From Molanna angustata (taxonomy: Eukaryota; Arthropoda; Insecta; Trichoptera; Molannidae), in assembly GCA_963576475.1 (NCBI GenBank), contig OY754981.1:23192839-23256838 (forward strand): a DNA stretch of 64,000 bases. The letters are read 5' to 3'. Made by a program: the position numbers and the translations under genes. The notes under the pieces are model-generated. The model made no database searches and was not told where the DNA came from. It saw nothing but the letters and a program-made list of their open reading frames with translations. Every line of letters starts with the position of its first letter. The first letter of the stretch is position 1. Below are positions 35,230-46,712 of the stretch, piece by piece.

Positions 35230-37735
35230 ACAATGTTTTTGGACGGCAGATCCGGTAGCGGCGGAACAAAAGTCAGTCAAATGTTCTCCGAATATTTTAA
35301 TTCTGTATTCGAAACAACACCTTATCATAATACCGCAACAATCAATCTCGGTGATAACATCACGTCATACAACGACTTTGAAGGAATAGGGCATTTAACA
35401 ACTAACGAAACAGAAGTCTGCAATTACCTTAAAAAAATAGACACAAAGAAAGGTTGTGGTAATGATGGAATACCACCATCTTTCATCCAAAAATGTGCGC
35501 AATACCTTGCAAGTCCAATAACCACGATATTTAATAGGTCTTTCTCGGAAAACACGTTTCCTCAAAAATTAAAAGAAGCATTAATTATCCCTATTCATAA
35601 ATCCGGACCAAAAAATAATATAAAAAATTATCGCCCGATATCAATTTTATCTACAATAAGTAAAATTTTTGAACGCATAGTGTATGATCGGATTTATCCT
35701 ATTATAGTAAAAAAAATCCCAAGCCAACAACATGGTTTTTTAAAACATCGATCTGTATTATCTAATCTACTTATCTACAATGAATTTATTTCTCGTAATA
35801 TGGATGATAAAAACCAAGTGGATGCGATATATACAGATTACTCTAAAGCCTTTGATAAAGTAAATCACTTAACACTTATTAAAAAGCTTGAGGAAGTTGG
35901 AATCCATGGTGACCTACTCAGATGGTTTAAATCGTATATTACCAATAGATTACAATCTGTAGTAATTGAAGGCTTTAAATCAAACTTCACATTAGCCCCC
36001 TCAGGAGTTCCGCAGGGCTCTATATTGGGACCGTTACTATTTAATGCTTACATTTATGATATTTACAAATGTTTCAAACATTCCCAATTTATAGCCTACG
36101 CGGATGACATGAAAATTTATAAATCCATACGTTCACTTACCGAATGTCACGAACTTCAAGACGACCTAAATAGACTCCTTGCATATTGTCTTGTAAATAG
36201 ATTGCAATTGAACACCTCAAAATGTTTTAAAATTACATTTACACGAAATAGACAGAAAATCTACTATAACTACACAATCGATGATAACATACTTACAACT
36301 GTTGACAAAATTAAAGATTTAGGAGTTATCTTCGATTCGAAGCTCACATTTAACGCACATATAGACGCAATAATTGACAAAGCTTTTAAAATGCTCGGAT
36401 TCATAGCACGCTTATCGAAACCTTTTTACAATACTCAAACTCTTCTTGTTTTGTATACAACCTACATAAGACCGATTCTGGAACATTGCACCCCGATCTG
36501 GTCTCCTTTTTATAACATACATATAAATAGAATAGAAAGAGTACAAAAAAAGTACCTTAAAACCGTCAACTACAAATCACACCTTCATTTTCCTAACTAC
36601 ACAGAATCCAGGAAATTTCACGGCCTTGAATCACTCGAGAACCGAAGAACTCATAACGACCTATCACTTCTTCACAAAATAGTTAATAATTTTTTTGATG
36701 CTCCCCAAATAATAAGTAATATACTGTTTCATGTGCCAGGTAGAACAAGCAGACACTCAAATCTATTTCATATTCCACACTGTAGCACTAATCACAGAAT
36801 GAATTCATGCTTTCCACGCATTTGTAAGCAGTATAACACAAGTTTTTACGACATTGATGTACTCAACAGCACATATCCGCAATATCGCAGGAGTATATCC
36901 GCAAAAACGCAGTGATACGAGACATGGAATACCAATCCTCTTTATTCCCTCCCCACTCCCCGCAATTCCTAAATATCCCCATTATCTATATCCCTAATTT
37001 TGAATTACTTATCTCGTTTATATTCTTTGTTATTATTATTTATTTTTTTTTTTTTTGTTTTAAGCTGTATACTTTAATTTTAATTAAGTTTTTAACTCAC
37101 TCCACTGTATATGTTTTTTAAGCTAACTTGTCCTTTTTTTATATTACGCATGTTGTTTAATTAAGTTTTTAACTCACTCCACTGTATATGTTTTTTTTTT
37201 AAACTAACTTGTCCTTTTTTTATATTACGCATGTTGTTTAATTAAGTTTTTAACTCACTTCACTGTATATGTTATTTTAAACTAACTTGTCCTTTTTTTA
37301 TATAACGCATGTTGTTTAATTAAGTTTTTAACTCACTCCACTGTATATGTTTTTTTTTTAAGCTAACTTGTCCTTTTTTTATTTTACGCATGTTGTTTAA
37401 TTAACTTTTTAACTCACTCCACTGTATATGTTTTTTAAGCTAACTTGTCCTTTTTTTATATTACGCATGTTGTTTAATTAAGTTTTTAACTCACTCCACT
37501 ATATATGTTTTTTAAGCTAACTTGTCCTTTTTTTATATTACGCATGTTGTTTAATTAAGTTTTTAACTCACTCCACTGTATATGTTTTTTAGGCTAACCT
37601 GTCCTTTTTTTATATTACGCATGTTGTGGGAACTATTTTGGCAAATTACTGATATTTGTTACTGTTTTTGTTTACGGATTATAAATTGCTGTATGTTTCC
37701 CCTTAAATTAAATAAATAAATAAATAAATAAATGT
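35230..37735 (+). mobile_element. 5'-truncated LINE with open RT and repeat 3' UTR
   Basis: Composed of an RT reading frame (35233-36915), a T-rich spacer (37020-37085), seven ~78-bp tandem units (CTCACT starts near 37094, 37172, 37252, 37331, 37409, 37487, 37567), a unique end, and an (AAAT)n tail at about 37708-37732. Endonuclease and ORF1 are lost. Relatives: 25836-26460, 33930-34090 and 58405-58850. No clear TSD seen; tails of short repeats are typical of CR1/L2-like LINEs. Confidence 0.88.
35233..36915 (+). CDS. LINE reverse transcriptase, intact RT, endonuclease missing
   Basis: 560 codons without a stop. The start is the first ATG after the element break and is unlikely to be original: the sequence joins the family at a point matching residue ~400 of the 951-residue ORF2 at 43857-46712. 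RT motifs in order: NYRPISILSTISKIFERIV (from 132), QHGFL (166-170), YSKAFDKVNH with the first catalytic Asp (203-212), SGVPQGSILGPLLF (257-270), YADD with the catalytic Asp pair (289-292), and KDLGVIFDSKLTF in the thumb. The C-terminus ends YRRSISAKTQ. It would copy element RNA at a nicked target, but without the N-terminal endonuclease it could not open a site. The uninterrupted frame suggests recent arrival. Confidence 0.88.
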   Translation: MFLDGRSGSGGTKVSQMFSEYFNSVFETTPYHNTATINLGDNITSYNDFEGIGHLTTNETEVCNYLKKIDTKKGCGNDGIPPSFIQKCAQYLASPITTIFNRSFSENTFPQKLKEALIIPIHKSGPKNNIKNYRPISILSTISKIFERIVYDRIYPIIVKKIPSQQHGFLKHRSVLSNLLIYNEFISRNMDDKNQVDAIYTDYSKAFDKVNHLTLIKKLEEVGIHGDLLRWFKSYITNRLQSVVIEGFKSNFTLAPSGVPQGSILGPLLFNAYIYDIYKCFKHSQFIAYADDMKIYKSIRSLTECHELQDDLNRLLAYCLVNRLQLNTSKCFKITFTRNRQKIYYNYTIDDNILTTVDKIKDLGVIFDSKLTFNAHIDAIIDKAFKMLGFIARLSKPFYNTQTLLVLYTTYIRPILEHCTPIWSPFYNIHINRIERVQKKYLKTVNYKSHLHFPNYTESRKFHGLESLENRRTHNDLSLLHKIVNNFFDAPQIISNILFHVPGRTSRHSNLFHIPHCSTNHRMNSCFPRICKQYNTSFYDIDVLNSTYPQYRRSISAKTQ

Positions 37736-37744
37736 GAAGTAACC

Positions 37745-37860
37745 AGCAACCACCATGGCACAGTTGGTAAGTCGTTAGGCTTCTGTGCGGGCGTCCTGGG
37801 TTCGATCCCCAGCAAAGGAGAAATTTATTTGAATTCATTTCTCGTTTATTTATTTTATTT
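37745..37860 (+). mobile_element. tRNA-derived SINE, family 2
   Basis: Head ACCATGGCACAGTTGGTAAG (A-box-like), then CTTCTGTGCGGGCGTCCTGG and GTTCGATCCCC (B-box), followed by GAAATTTATTTGAATTC and T-rich 3' sequence. It sits immediately downstream of the LINE tail. A split relative at 54755/55786 shares TCTGTGCGGGC and CCTGGGTTCGAT. No full tRNA fold is evident. Confidence 0.75.
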
Positions 37861-38845
37861 TTATATCACGCTATTGAGTGCAAAATATCCAATTTTTGAA
37901 TCCAGAACCAACCAAATAAATTTAGAAAATTTCGTTGAAATCGGTTTGGAGGCATCGGAGATGTAGGTGTACGAACATCGTGACCATGAGATTTTCTTAT
38001 ATTAAGATTATATATATATTCTTTATTATTTTTTATTTTACTAAAACAAAAATAAGAAATTTTGTGCATGTAAAAAATACAAAAATTAAAACTACTCAAA
38101 ATTCATATCGCATATTTTAAGAGAGTAAATATATTAAGAGTCGGCGTTTACTTTCTAATATCAGGGGCAGTATCCCAAAACTCACAGAATCTAAAAGAAA
38201 AAAAAATGATTTCGAAAATATCACGAATCAAATAAAAGTCGTGAAACAGAGTTCAATCGTATATTAATGGTATTGGTACCTAATATAACTTGATAAAAAG
38301 TTAAAGAAACCAAGTGAATGTCACATACCAATTTCCCGCAGTAAAAATAAACAATGAAAGAATCCCCGAAACAAACAAAAAAGGTCAAATGTTTTTTTGT
38401 TTGTCGGCTGAGGCAAAACGTTAAAAGGAAAATAAATATGACGAGGAAGTAATATTTTAAATAAATCCTTCAAATATTTCCTCTTGTAGGTAATCCCGTA
38501 AGTTTTGATACGTTCCCATGGCGATGCGATGTCTCCGGAACACACTGCGAGCAGAGAAATTGAATTTATTAGTATTCCCAGTGGATGAGTGACTACAAAA
38601 GAAAAATGATATTTATTACTCCTCGGATACCGACCAGCTCCGTAAGGCACGCGCGACTCAAACTCCCAAGTAACAAACGACCAAGACAGTCCCCAGGTCG
38701 AGACGAAAATCCCAAACATTGATGACAATCTCAGAACAAATATAATGATACCGTGGTCATAAAAGACATTCCCAGACTCGAGTTACGTCGCTTGAAACAA
38801 CTATAATAACACAGAAGTTCGGAGAAGGGACGTTGACCAAGATAT
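37861..38845. other. Unassigned; 135-codon minus frame at 38321-38728
   Basis: The minus-strand frame is less AT-rich than its flanks, with a stretch FVTWEFESRVPYGAGRYPRS. I recognise no domain. It may be chance or an old exon. Confidence 0.25.
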
Positions 38846-38849
38846 ATTT

Positions 38850-39480
38850 ATTTATTTACTATATGTACGCCCTTAATAGGGAATTTACAATAAAATACAA
38901 GATAAAAAATAAAAATGCAGGCACAACAAAACAACAATAAGTTCAAATACATCAATGACACAAATAGTACAATATTATAAAAGAAAATAGAGATAAATGA
39001 TAAAAAAGCAACCAAAAACAAAAACTAGACTCAAAAAGAAGATCAAAAAACATAATTTGCGCTAAGCATTCTTTTGAAACCATCTAGGTAATCTATACCT
39101 AGTGTGTACATTAAATATATCAACTGCACTATATTGGTTTCCAAGGTGGTGCAATCTATGCATTGGTGAGTTAATAATGAAATTACTTCGAAGATTCTCT
39201 ATATGAAAAGGTGCATGTTGACGTGAAGCAGACCTTGTAGGTACTCTGAATTTTGATGTTAAATAATTGTCAACAAATACTGAGTGCTAAGTAACTATCC
39301 AGTATTAGGTTTGCGACGCTCTTTGAGTAATGCATAAAATATTTTATATGTTTTGATATGATCTGGGACTCATGACGACATCGATCTATGTATGACCTCT
39401 TCTATATGGTTTTAAAATTTCAAATCGTGTCGGCAATTGTTTTTTTGACACATATTATGACAGTCATTTTGACCTGATTG
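38850..39480 (-). pseudogene. LINE RT C-terminus and 3' UTR
   Basis: On the minus strand 39245-39066 reads TSKFRVPTRSASRQHAPFHI, ENLRSNFIINSPMHRLHHLG, NQYSAVDIFNV and a stop. This parallels the C-terminus of the intact ORF2 (PMKTTRQNHLF...TNYAQNNYVNRCLNYYN...DIFNST). The 3' UTR runs to an AATA-type tail at about 38847-38862. A new LINE subfamily relative to the others here; truncated. Confidence 0.7.
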
Positions 39481-41020
39481 GTCTGTTTCGTGTGAGCTAT
39501 GTGTCTATTGTGGTTAAATAGTTATTAGTAAAAAGAACAAATTTTGATTGTGTGCCTACCAATTGTGTGTACCTAATGTAGCTATGTACAGCGGAAACTA
39601 TTATTACCCAGCTCATAAGTATATTGTCATTGCAAAGTTGCAAACTGCTGAGAAACATCGCAAAAAAACACCCAAGTCTTTCTGATCTTCCTCTGCGGTG
39701 TAAAGACATGGACTTGAAAAGTCAGAGAAAAAAAATTATGGCTACAAGATGAGGTGTGGAATGTGGAATATTTTTCTACATAAAAACCATGAACAACTAT
39801 AAGAAACAATTTGTTTCATATTAAATAAACTTCAGATATGGATCGTCAGACGTCAATATGCATTCAAATATACCTAATTCCAAAGTATTTTAACAATCGG
39901 CATCGTCAGATCGAATCGATTCTGAGAATGCTCATTGAATAGAAAAGACTGTCTATGATTTTAAAAATATACTTACATACTTGATTTCATTGTGATAATA
40001 AAATAAATTTAATATTTTAGCCAAACTGGAACACAAAACCGTTAATAAAACACGACAAACAATCAACGCTGTGTGACACAATATAAATTTATCACAGGGA
40101 ATAGAAGGGAGGGGAGATTACCATAATTTTAATGGAAGTTTCATTATTATTAAAATTCAAGTATGAAAGAGGAGAGGATAATGTGAGAGGTGAAACGGTA
40201 CAAGCCAAAAATTACATAGAAAAATGCCTTATGGCGCAGAAGAAACACAACGAGCCGAGACAGCGAAGGAGTGAGACGAACTAATAATGGATTAATGAAA
40301 TTTCCAAGAAAGAAACGAGAGACGAGAGATCTCTCAGATTGGTTTGGAAGTGATCATCGTTGTGCTAGAAACACCGACGATACTGGTACTCTATTCACAA
40401 CACCGGATGTCAATATAGGCAATTGTTTGGATACAAAATAACCCGACGTGTATGAAGAAACTTTTTCGCTACGAAGAACCTGTGAAAACATCTCGAAGCT
40501 TCGAGAATCATAAACGGTAGAAAAAATATGTGATATTAAAAACAGAAGAGTGTGAATTATCCGCAACACTCTAGAGAAAGACGTTGTTCGGTATCGCTCG
40601 AGAGAAAAATAATAAAATGCTGTTAGAAGAGGGCCAAAAAAAACAAGTTGTCAAATATACATCATCATGTAGAGTCAAGTATCTTCACACTCTCTAACAT
40701 AAAAATTCACAATACGAATATATTATAAAAATAAATGAAATATTTTATTAACATAGCAGAACGACTGTGGACTGATCTTCTAAATTGTGTTTCCATCTTC
40801 TTTTAAAGATCCTGGGTCTGACACTGAGAGAAGAAAACATTCACTGACACTGAAAGAAAAAAATGGCAGGATGAAGAGTAGATGGAGCACGCTCGAATTT
40901 TTGAGACATGAACATGGAAGATGCATGAAAGTATAATAAATACTAGAGTCATTTGGAAAGTTACATAACGAATTAACGTATGACAAAGGGAACAAAGATA
41001 TGCACAAAACGTAGCTAGAA
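39481..41020. other. No gene; tiny LINE relic at 40755-40815
   Basis: 40755-40815 (CAGAACGACTGTGGACTGAT, TTGTGTTTCCATCTTCTTTT, CCTGGGTCT) matches the LWNDLPNSVFPSSYNPGL-coding stretch at 18505-18568. The frames at 39497-39809, 40354-40569 and 40780-41267 are not convincing. Confidence 0.5.
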
Positions 41021-41240
41021 GAATCTTATGAACACACTGCGATTGTTTGGCCACATGGAAAGAACGAATAAAGAACAATTTAAATACAAAAAGAGGTGAT
41101 ACAGAAGGAACGATACGTAAGGGTAGGTTAAGAAAACATATAAACAACACTGAAAGATGGAAACGCAAAAAAATTAAAGAATTGAGCATGCATGTAAAGA
41201 TAGAAGTGTGTGGTATTCGGTTCTTTATATGATGATAGTC
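41020..41240 (+). pseudogene. RTE-type RT C-terminal remnant
   Basis: RLFGHMERTNKEQF, then KKRGDTEGTIRKGRLRKH, in the manner of LRxFGHxxRMxxxRxxKK...GxGRPR of RTE-like C-termini. Short and partly out of frame. Confidence 0.5.
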
Positions 41241-42340
41241 AAGATACACCTGATGATTGAGATACATCTGTCATTATCACAATACTGTAGAAATAATTTC
41301 CATTTTATGCCATAATTTACAATTTATCTAAAATACGACGGTAAAAATGGATAGGCCGATTAATTCGGCGTACAATTTAGGAAAAAAAATCATAATTTAA
41401 AGTGAAATGATTCATGTCAAAATCACTGTTATTCATTGCGTTTGATCCAATTACGAAAATTGTCAAAGTAACAAATTATGCTTAACTTTCTTCAAAACTT
41501 TTATTACTTTTTTAATCTAATTTGACAAAACAAAACGATACAATATCTTTAAAACGATATCAATTCTTACAAAATAAGTCTTAAGAATTGCTGGGAGAAA
41601 TCACAACGTAAAGAACACTTGATTCATATTTAACTAAGTATATTCTATACAAATATTAACAGAGGGAAGTCAAGTATTTACTTCCCTGCTTCCACCAAAA
41701 ACGTTGGTGATATCGAAATTTGTCTGTAGGTATATGGAATTAAAATAAGTAGCGTGGAGAGCTAAAATCGAGCAGGAAAAATTATCACTTTCACAATATC
41801 TTGAAATAATTCAACATAAGAAGTCGTTTAAGTGTTTTTCATCGAACGATTAGATCGATTCCAAAAAGACACCAATCTAAATGATATTACAATTAAAAAT
41901 TAAAAAATGGAAAACAACGAAACGGTATCAAATTATCACGAAAATGTATCGAAATGTGGTTGAAAAAAAAAAGCAAATAACACAAAGAGCCACAAAGTTA
42001 CGCAGTATTTGATTTGGAAAACAAAATTATTCAAATAGCAATTAAAACTTTTTTGTACGTATGATATAAATAAAATGTTTGAGCGAAATATCACGTAAAA
42101 CCACACAGAGAAATCAGGGATGACATTATATTGTCACAACCAAAATGTCTCCTTTTAGAAAGTTAAATTTCTTTTCAAACCATTTCGCAAAAGTATAAAC
42201 CAATTCATACTAAGAAATAAGTATAGTACAATTTAAAAATTATAAATAATTTTACAATCTCATAATAACACTTTAATCTTACATACTCTAACCTAAATAA
42301 ATATAACCGAACGCAAATATAATATTATTTTTGGGATGAT
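41241..42340. other. No recognisable gene
   Basis: AT-rich; nothing assigned. Confidence 0.45.
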
Positions 42341-42785
42341 TCATCGAAAACAAAAACTCAAAATAATATACAAACGCGGGCAGCACTTTCGTGCAATTAC
42401 AATATTCCCAATTATAAAACAAAATTTGCGCATAGAAGCTATACCTATATAGCACCTAAAGTCTTCAACATACTTGATCCCTTTGTCAAGACAATCAATA
42501 GGAAAACACTTTTTAAGAAGCATGTGCAAATTTGGCTCTACGACATTGGTCGGGAAAAGATTTGCCACATATTATAACTCAGGGATTGTATGGCGTTGAC
42601 GGACTAACGTGTTTTCATTTGTGTCTTTAAATTTAATTTTTGTTTTTTTTGTTTAATATGTTCTGTTTTAATTATGAATAAGCATTCGTTGATTGTTGTT
42701 TTTTTTCTCTAATTTGTAATGCACTTTTTTATGTATTTATTTTTAATATTATTTCTCATTTTGTTATTGTATGCTATTTATATTT
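42340..42785 (+). pseudogene. LINE RT C-terminal relic and 3' UTR
   Basis: After a frameshift near 42430 the plus strand reads RSYTYIAPKVFNILDPFVKT, INRKTLFKKHVQIWLYD and ends at TAA about 42574. The YIAPKxxNxL...FKKxxxxWL pattern matches the C-terminus of some LINE reverse transcriptases. The following T-rich stretch to about 42785 is a plausible 3' UTR. Confidence 0.5.
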
Positions 42786-43602
42786 GAATGCTAATTTTTG
42801 TGTATGTTTTGTTTGTTGGCATTCACTTCTTCTTCCTAGCCTCTTCCCAACTTATCGTCGATGAAGACTGTTGGGGTCAGCTCTCCTCGTCCTCAAGCTG
42901 TACACTCTTCGGTTCTGGACCGCTTCCGATGTCAATTCTTGTTCCATCAATTGTGAACTCCTTTGCGATATCCATGTATTTTTTGGTCTTCCCCTTTTCG
43001 TTGATCGGGGGATATCTACGGCCATAGCCTGGTTCACAATGTGATCCTCGGGTCTTCTTAATATGTGACCATACCATCTCAATTGTCTTTCTTCTAATTT
43101 GTTGTTTATGCCTGTAACTCATAAGCTTCCGCGAATGTATGAACTTTTTATTTTGTCTTTTAGAGACACCCCCGCTGACCATCTTAGCATACGCATCTCG
43201 GTGGTTTCCATTTGCCTATGGAAGGTGTTGTACATCGTCCAACATTCGAAGCCATACAGTAGCGCAGGTCTGACAATTGTCTGATATATTTTTCCTTTTA
43301 GTTTTATTGGCATTTTTGGGTCACACAAAACTCCTGTCATAGCCCTAAATTTCATCCATCCCACATTCATTCGGTGTGTTACATCCGCTGCACAGCCTCT
43401 GTCTCTATGGATCATCGACCCCAGGTACTTAAAGGAGTCACTATTTGGTAGAGCTTCTCCATCCATTTGCGTTACGGGAGTGGCAGCATTTGAATTTTCA
43501 AACGGTAAGTAGAGGTACTCTGTTTTCTTTCTACTAAGTCGTAATCCATTGTCTTCCAGAATTTTTCTCCATCTTTCCAGTCCATCTTGCAGGTCTTCGT
43601 GC
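42780..43602 (-). pseudogene. RTE-type RT C-terminal third
   Basis: Minus frame 43119-43600 gives EDLQDGLERWRKILEDNGLR, LSRKKTEYLYLPFE, SFKYLGSMIHRDRGCAADVT, PALLYGFECWTMYN and EMRMLRWSAGVSLKDKIKSS. It then shifts frame to MRWYGHILRRPEDHIVNQAM, DIPRSTKRGRPKNTW and RRADPNS. These are the conserved blocks of RTE-type elements from the end of the palm to the C-terminus. The 5' part is replaced by the poly-A-like tail of the minus-strand LINE at 43604, so that LINE probably inserted here or the two were joined by deletion. Confidence 0.85.
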
Positions 43603-43856
43603 TTGTTTTTATTTTTTATTTTATTTTTCATTTGTTTGGAAACTTAACAGCTATACATTTATAATACTTAATTTCAAATGAGAATACAAAATAAATAGCC
43701 AATTATAAAGTTTCACATATTTAAATTATTATACATTATTAATGTTGGGTAGTCATTGTAAGATGGTGAGTGTATGTGGGGGAAAGGGAAGGATAATGGA
43801 TATAGGAAAGCGTTGATAAGGAAGGGATGAATGTTTAAGGAAAGTAGGTTTGATTT

Positions 43857-46712
43857 TTAACCAGTAATATTACCAATAACTGCGCGTAATTGGCGTTTCA
43901 TCGATGTCTGTGTGGAGTTAAATATATCAGGTTGGGGGTCAAGACTATTGTAATAATTTAAGCATCTGTTGACATAATTATTCTGTGCGTAATTTGTTCT
44001 GCAGTATGGTGTATAGAAAAGGTGATTTTGGCGTGTTGTTTTCATGGGGCAGTTGAAAGAAATTTTTTGGAGTAGGTAAGAGCTGTCTACAAGGTTATTA
44101 AGTATTTTATAAAGCAGATAGACATCGGATATCTTTCTTCTTTTTTCAAGTGATATAAACCCATGTAATTTTAAAGATTGGTCATAATCATGGCGGTAAA
44201 TTTTTTTTCTAAAATTAAGCGTTTTAACAAACCTTCTCTGAATCCTCTCAATTCTATCGATGTGAATATTGTAACTAGGGCTCCATACGGTTGATGCAAA
44301 CTCCAAATGACTTCTAACGAAGGCATTAAATAGGAGAACTAGCGAGGTTGTTTCTTTGAAGGATTTGGTTATTCTTTGTATGAAACCCAAGTTTCTGTAG
44401 CTTTTATTTACGACAGAATCAATATGAGGAATAAATGATAGTTTGTTATCAAGGATAACGCCTAGGTCTCTCGCTTCGAGTTTTTGCGACAATATATTAT
44501 TATTAATAGTGTAGTGAAATTTAATTACATTTCTGCTTCTACTGAAACTCATTGAGAAACATTTATTTATATTTATATATAATTGATTTTTTTCACAGTA
44601 GCGAAAAAGGTTATTTAAATCCTGTTGTAGCAGTGAGCAGTCATGTGTAGATGAGATTTGTTTATATAATTTACTGTCGTCGGCAAAAAGAATTATTTCA
44701 GAGGTAGCTATGCATTGTGTTATGTCGTTAATGTAGATCAGGAAAAGCAAGGGACCCAGGTGAGAACCCTGCGGTACTCCGGAGGGAATTGGAACAAAAC
44801 ACGATTGGAAACCTTTGGCGGCTACTGCTTGTGATCTATTTGTTATATAGGACTTTATCCATCTGTACAGATCGCCACGTATGCCAAAGTTCCATAATTT
44901 AAAACACAGAATATTGTGGTTAATTTTGTCGAACGCTTTGGCAAAATCTAGGTATATTGTATCTAACTGGTTATTTTCGAGTAAGGCAGAAAATGAATGG
45001 TCGGTAAATTCTAATAAATTGGTTTCCACTGATCTTTTACTAAGGAATCCATGTTGTTTAATAGTTAAAGATGTTCTTATTTCAGGATTAATTTGATCTA
45101 TAATGATTTTTTCAAATAATTTACTGAAAATACACAATTTCGAGATTGGTCTATAATTTTCGATGTTTGAATTGTCTCCAGTTTTGTGTATTGGTGTTAT
45201 AAGGGCTTTTTTCCACATACTTGGGAAATGACCCTCATTAAGGGATCTTTGGAAAATTAAGTATAATGGATGACATAATTCATTGGCACATTGTTTTATT
45301 AAATGGGCTGGAATGTTATCGTAACCAGCTCCTTTGCTAGTATCAATTTTTGTGAGATAGTTATATACCAGAATAGGATTGATAGTGACTTTGTGTAAGA
45401 ATACTTGTGAGTTAGAATCTGGGATATCCATTGCAGGTGGTTGTTCAGAACTGTCAACAAATACAGAAGCAAAATATTCATTGAATTTACTACAAATAGT
45501 TGGACCATCATTTGCAGTAGATTGATTATAATGCATGGTGAGAGGTAAGTTATTTAATGGACGTTTTGATTTAACATATGACCAAATATTCTTTGGATTG
45601 GATTTGAGTGAGTTTTCTATTTTAGCGACGTACAAATTGAAACAGGATCTTGTGAGGTTTTTTTGACGTGATCGCAATAGGGCAAAACTATCGTAATCTC
45701 TGGGGTTAGAAAATTTTTTCCATTTCGTATGATATTTGGTTTTCTCTTTTATTATTTTGATTAAGGGTCTGCTATACCAAGCAGGATAATTTTTGCTGGC
45801 TGAAGCATATTTTTTAGGAACAAATTCTACGATTAATGCATTGAGCTTATCATATAAGAGAGATAATGAATCTTCTAAATTTAGGTTATTGAAGTGAGTA
45901 GTCCAATCTATATCAGAAAGTCTATGCTTGATGTTTATATAGTCAGCTTTGTGGAATAAAAATATTTCACGTGAATTTGGGTTCATGTACTTGATAGTTG
46001 CCATATTAATATTTATAATTAGGGATTTGTGATGCGAATCTTCTGGTACAAGAGGAGAGTCACATTCAATGACGGAAACATTCTGTGAGTTAGATATTAC
46101 CAAATCCAAAATTCTACCCATTGAATTATGGTGCGTGTTAATTTGATAAGTTTCAGTGAGTGAAAGGAAATCAAGAAGTAGCGTGCTAGCTGGTGTAGTA
46201 GAATTTATTTGTAGGATGGGGACAGAATTGATATCAAGAGACCAATTTAACTGAGGTAAGTTGTAATCTCCAGTTAGTATGAAAATGTCATCAGGGAAGT
46301 TATTTATTAGGTTACTAGCATTGTCTAAGTGATATTGCATATTGTCAAAGTAATTTACACCCTGTGGGTGATAACTGCAACAAATGTTGACCTTAAGAGA
46401 TGGATTTACATTTAATGATACCCATATGTCTTCAGCGTGAGATATCCATGTTAATTGTTGTTTCGGATTGAGTTCATTCCTAACTGCAATAAGAACTCCG
46501 CCTCCTAGTTTTTGATTAACTATTTCATACTCACGATCTCTACGGAATACAACGTATCTTGAGTCAAAGAGTTCCGAGCTATTGATGCTCTCCAAGAGCC
46601 ATGTTTCTGTGAGGCAGATGATATCGAAGTCGTTACTTAGACAGTTGATTAAGAATGTTTCTGTTTTGCTTCTAAGTCCACGTACGTTTTGTAGATAAAT
46701 ATTTAACCCCAT
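43857..46712 (-). CDS. LINE ORF2: AP-like endonuclease plus reverse transcriptase
   Basis: 951 codons, ATG at 46712 to TAA. Residues 1-235 form an exonuclease-endonuclease-phosphatase domain: QNVRGLRSK (8-16), LTETW (34-38), GDYNLPQLNW (148-157), SHH (226-228). A linker region has SPAWYSRPL-like and CCHC-free sequence. RT motifs: NYRPIS (519-524), QHGFL (553-557), FAKAFDKINH (590-599), SGVPQGSHLGPLLF (644-657), FADD (676-679), RDLGVILDNKLSF in the thumb. The product nicks target DNA and reverse transcribes element RNA in the nucleus. No stop or frameshift and all catalytic residues I can check are present, so it may be functional or only recently silenced. It follows an ORF1 remnant; clade (Kiri/Daphne/CR1-like) needs a tree. 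The 44881-45096 and 45299-45511 frames are shadows. Confidence 0.92.
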   Translation of the reverse strand: MGLNIYLQNVRGLRSKTETFLINCLSNDFDIICLTETWLLESINSSELFDSRYVVFRRDREYEIVNQKLGGGVLIAVRNELNPKQQLTWISHAEDIWVSLNVNPSLKVNICCSYHPQGVNYFDNMQYHLDNASNLINNFPDDIFILTGDYNLPQLNWSLDINSVPILQINSTTPASTLLLDFLSLTETYQINTHHNSMGRILDLVISNSQNVSVIECDSPLVPEDSHHKSLIININMATIKYMNPNSREIFLFHKADYINIKHRLSDIDWTTHFNNLNLEDSLSLLYDKLNALIVEFVPKKYASASKNYPAWYSRPLIKIIKEKTKYHTKWKKFSNPRDYDSFALLRSRQKNLTRSCFNLYVAKIENSLKSNPKNIWSYVKSKRPLNNLPLTMHYNQSTANDGPTICSKFNEYFASVFVDSSEQPPAMDIPDSNSQVFLHKVTINPILVYNYLTKIDTSKGAGYDNIPAHLIKQCANELCHPLYLIFQRSLNEGHFPSMWKKALITPIHKTGDNSNIENYRPISKLCIFSKLFEKIIIDQINPEIRTSLTIKQHGFLSKRSVETNLLEFTDHSFSALLENNQLDTIYLDFAKAFDKINHNILCFKLWNFGIRGDLYRWIKSYITNRSQAVAAKGFQSCFVPIPSGVPQGSHLGPLLFLIYINDITQCIATSEIILFADDSKLYKQISSTHDCSLLQQDLNNLFRYCEKNQLYININKCFSMSFSRSRNVIKFHYTINNNILSQKLEARDLGVILDNKLSFIPHIDSVVNKSYRNLGFIQRITKSFKETTSLVLLFNAFVRSHLEFASTVWSPSYNIHIDRIERIQRRFVKTLNFRKKIYRHDYDQSLKLHGFISLEKRRKISDVYLLYKILNNLVDSSYLLQKISFNCPMKTTRQNHLFYTPYCRTNYAQNNYVNRCLNYYNSLDPQPDIFNSTQTSMKRQLRAVIGNITG

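Noticed and set aside
37750..37820. A tRNA gene
   Set aside because: A- and B-box-like strings are present but no intact cloverleaf, and the same head recurs in a SINE at 54755.
40803..41267. 154-codon minus frame
   Set aside because: The opposite strand carries an RTE C-terminal remnant; this frame is its shadow.
44881..45511. Extra open frames within the LINE ORF2
   Set aside because: Shadows of the 951-codon frame.
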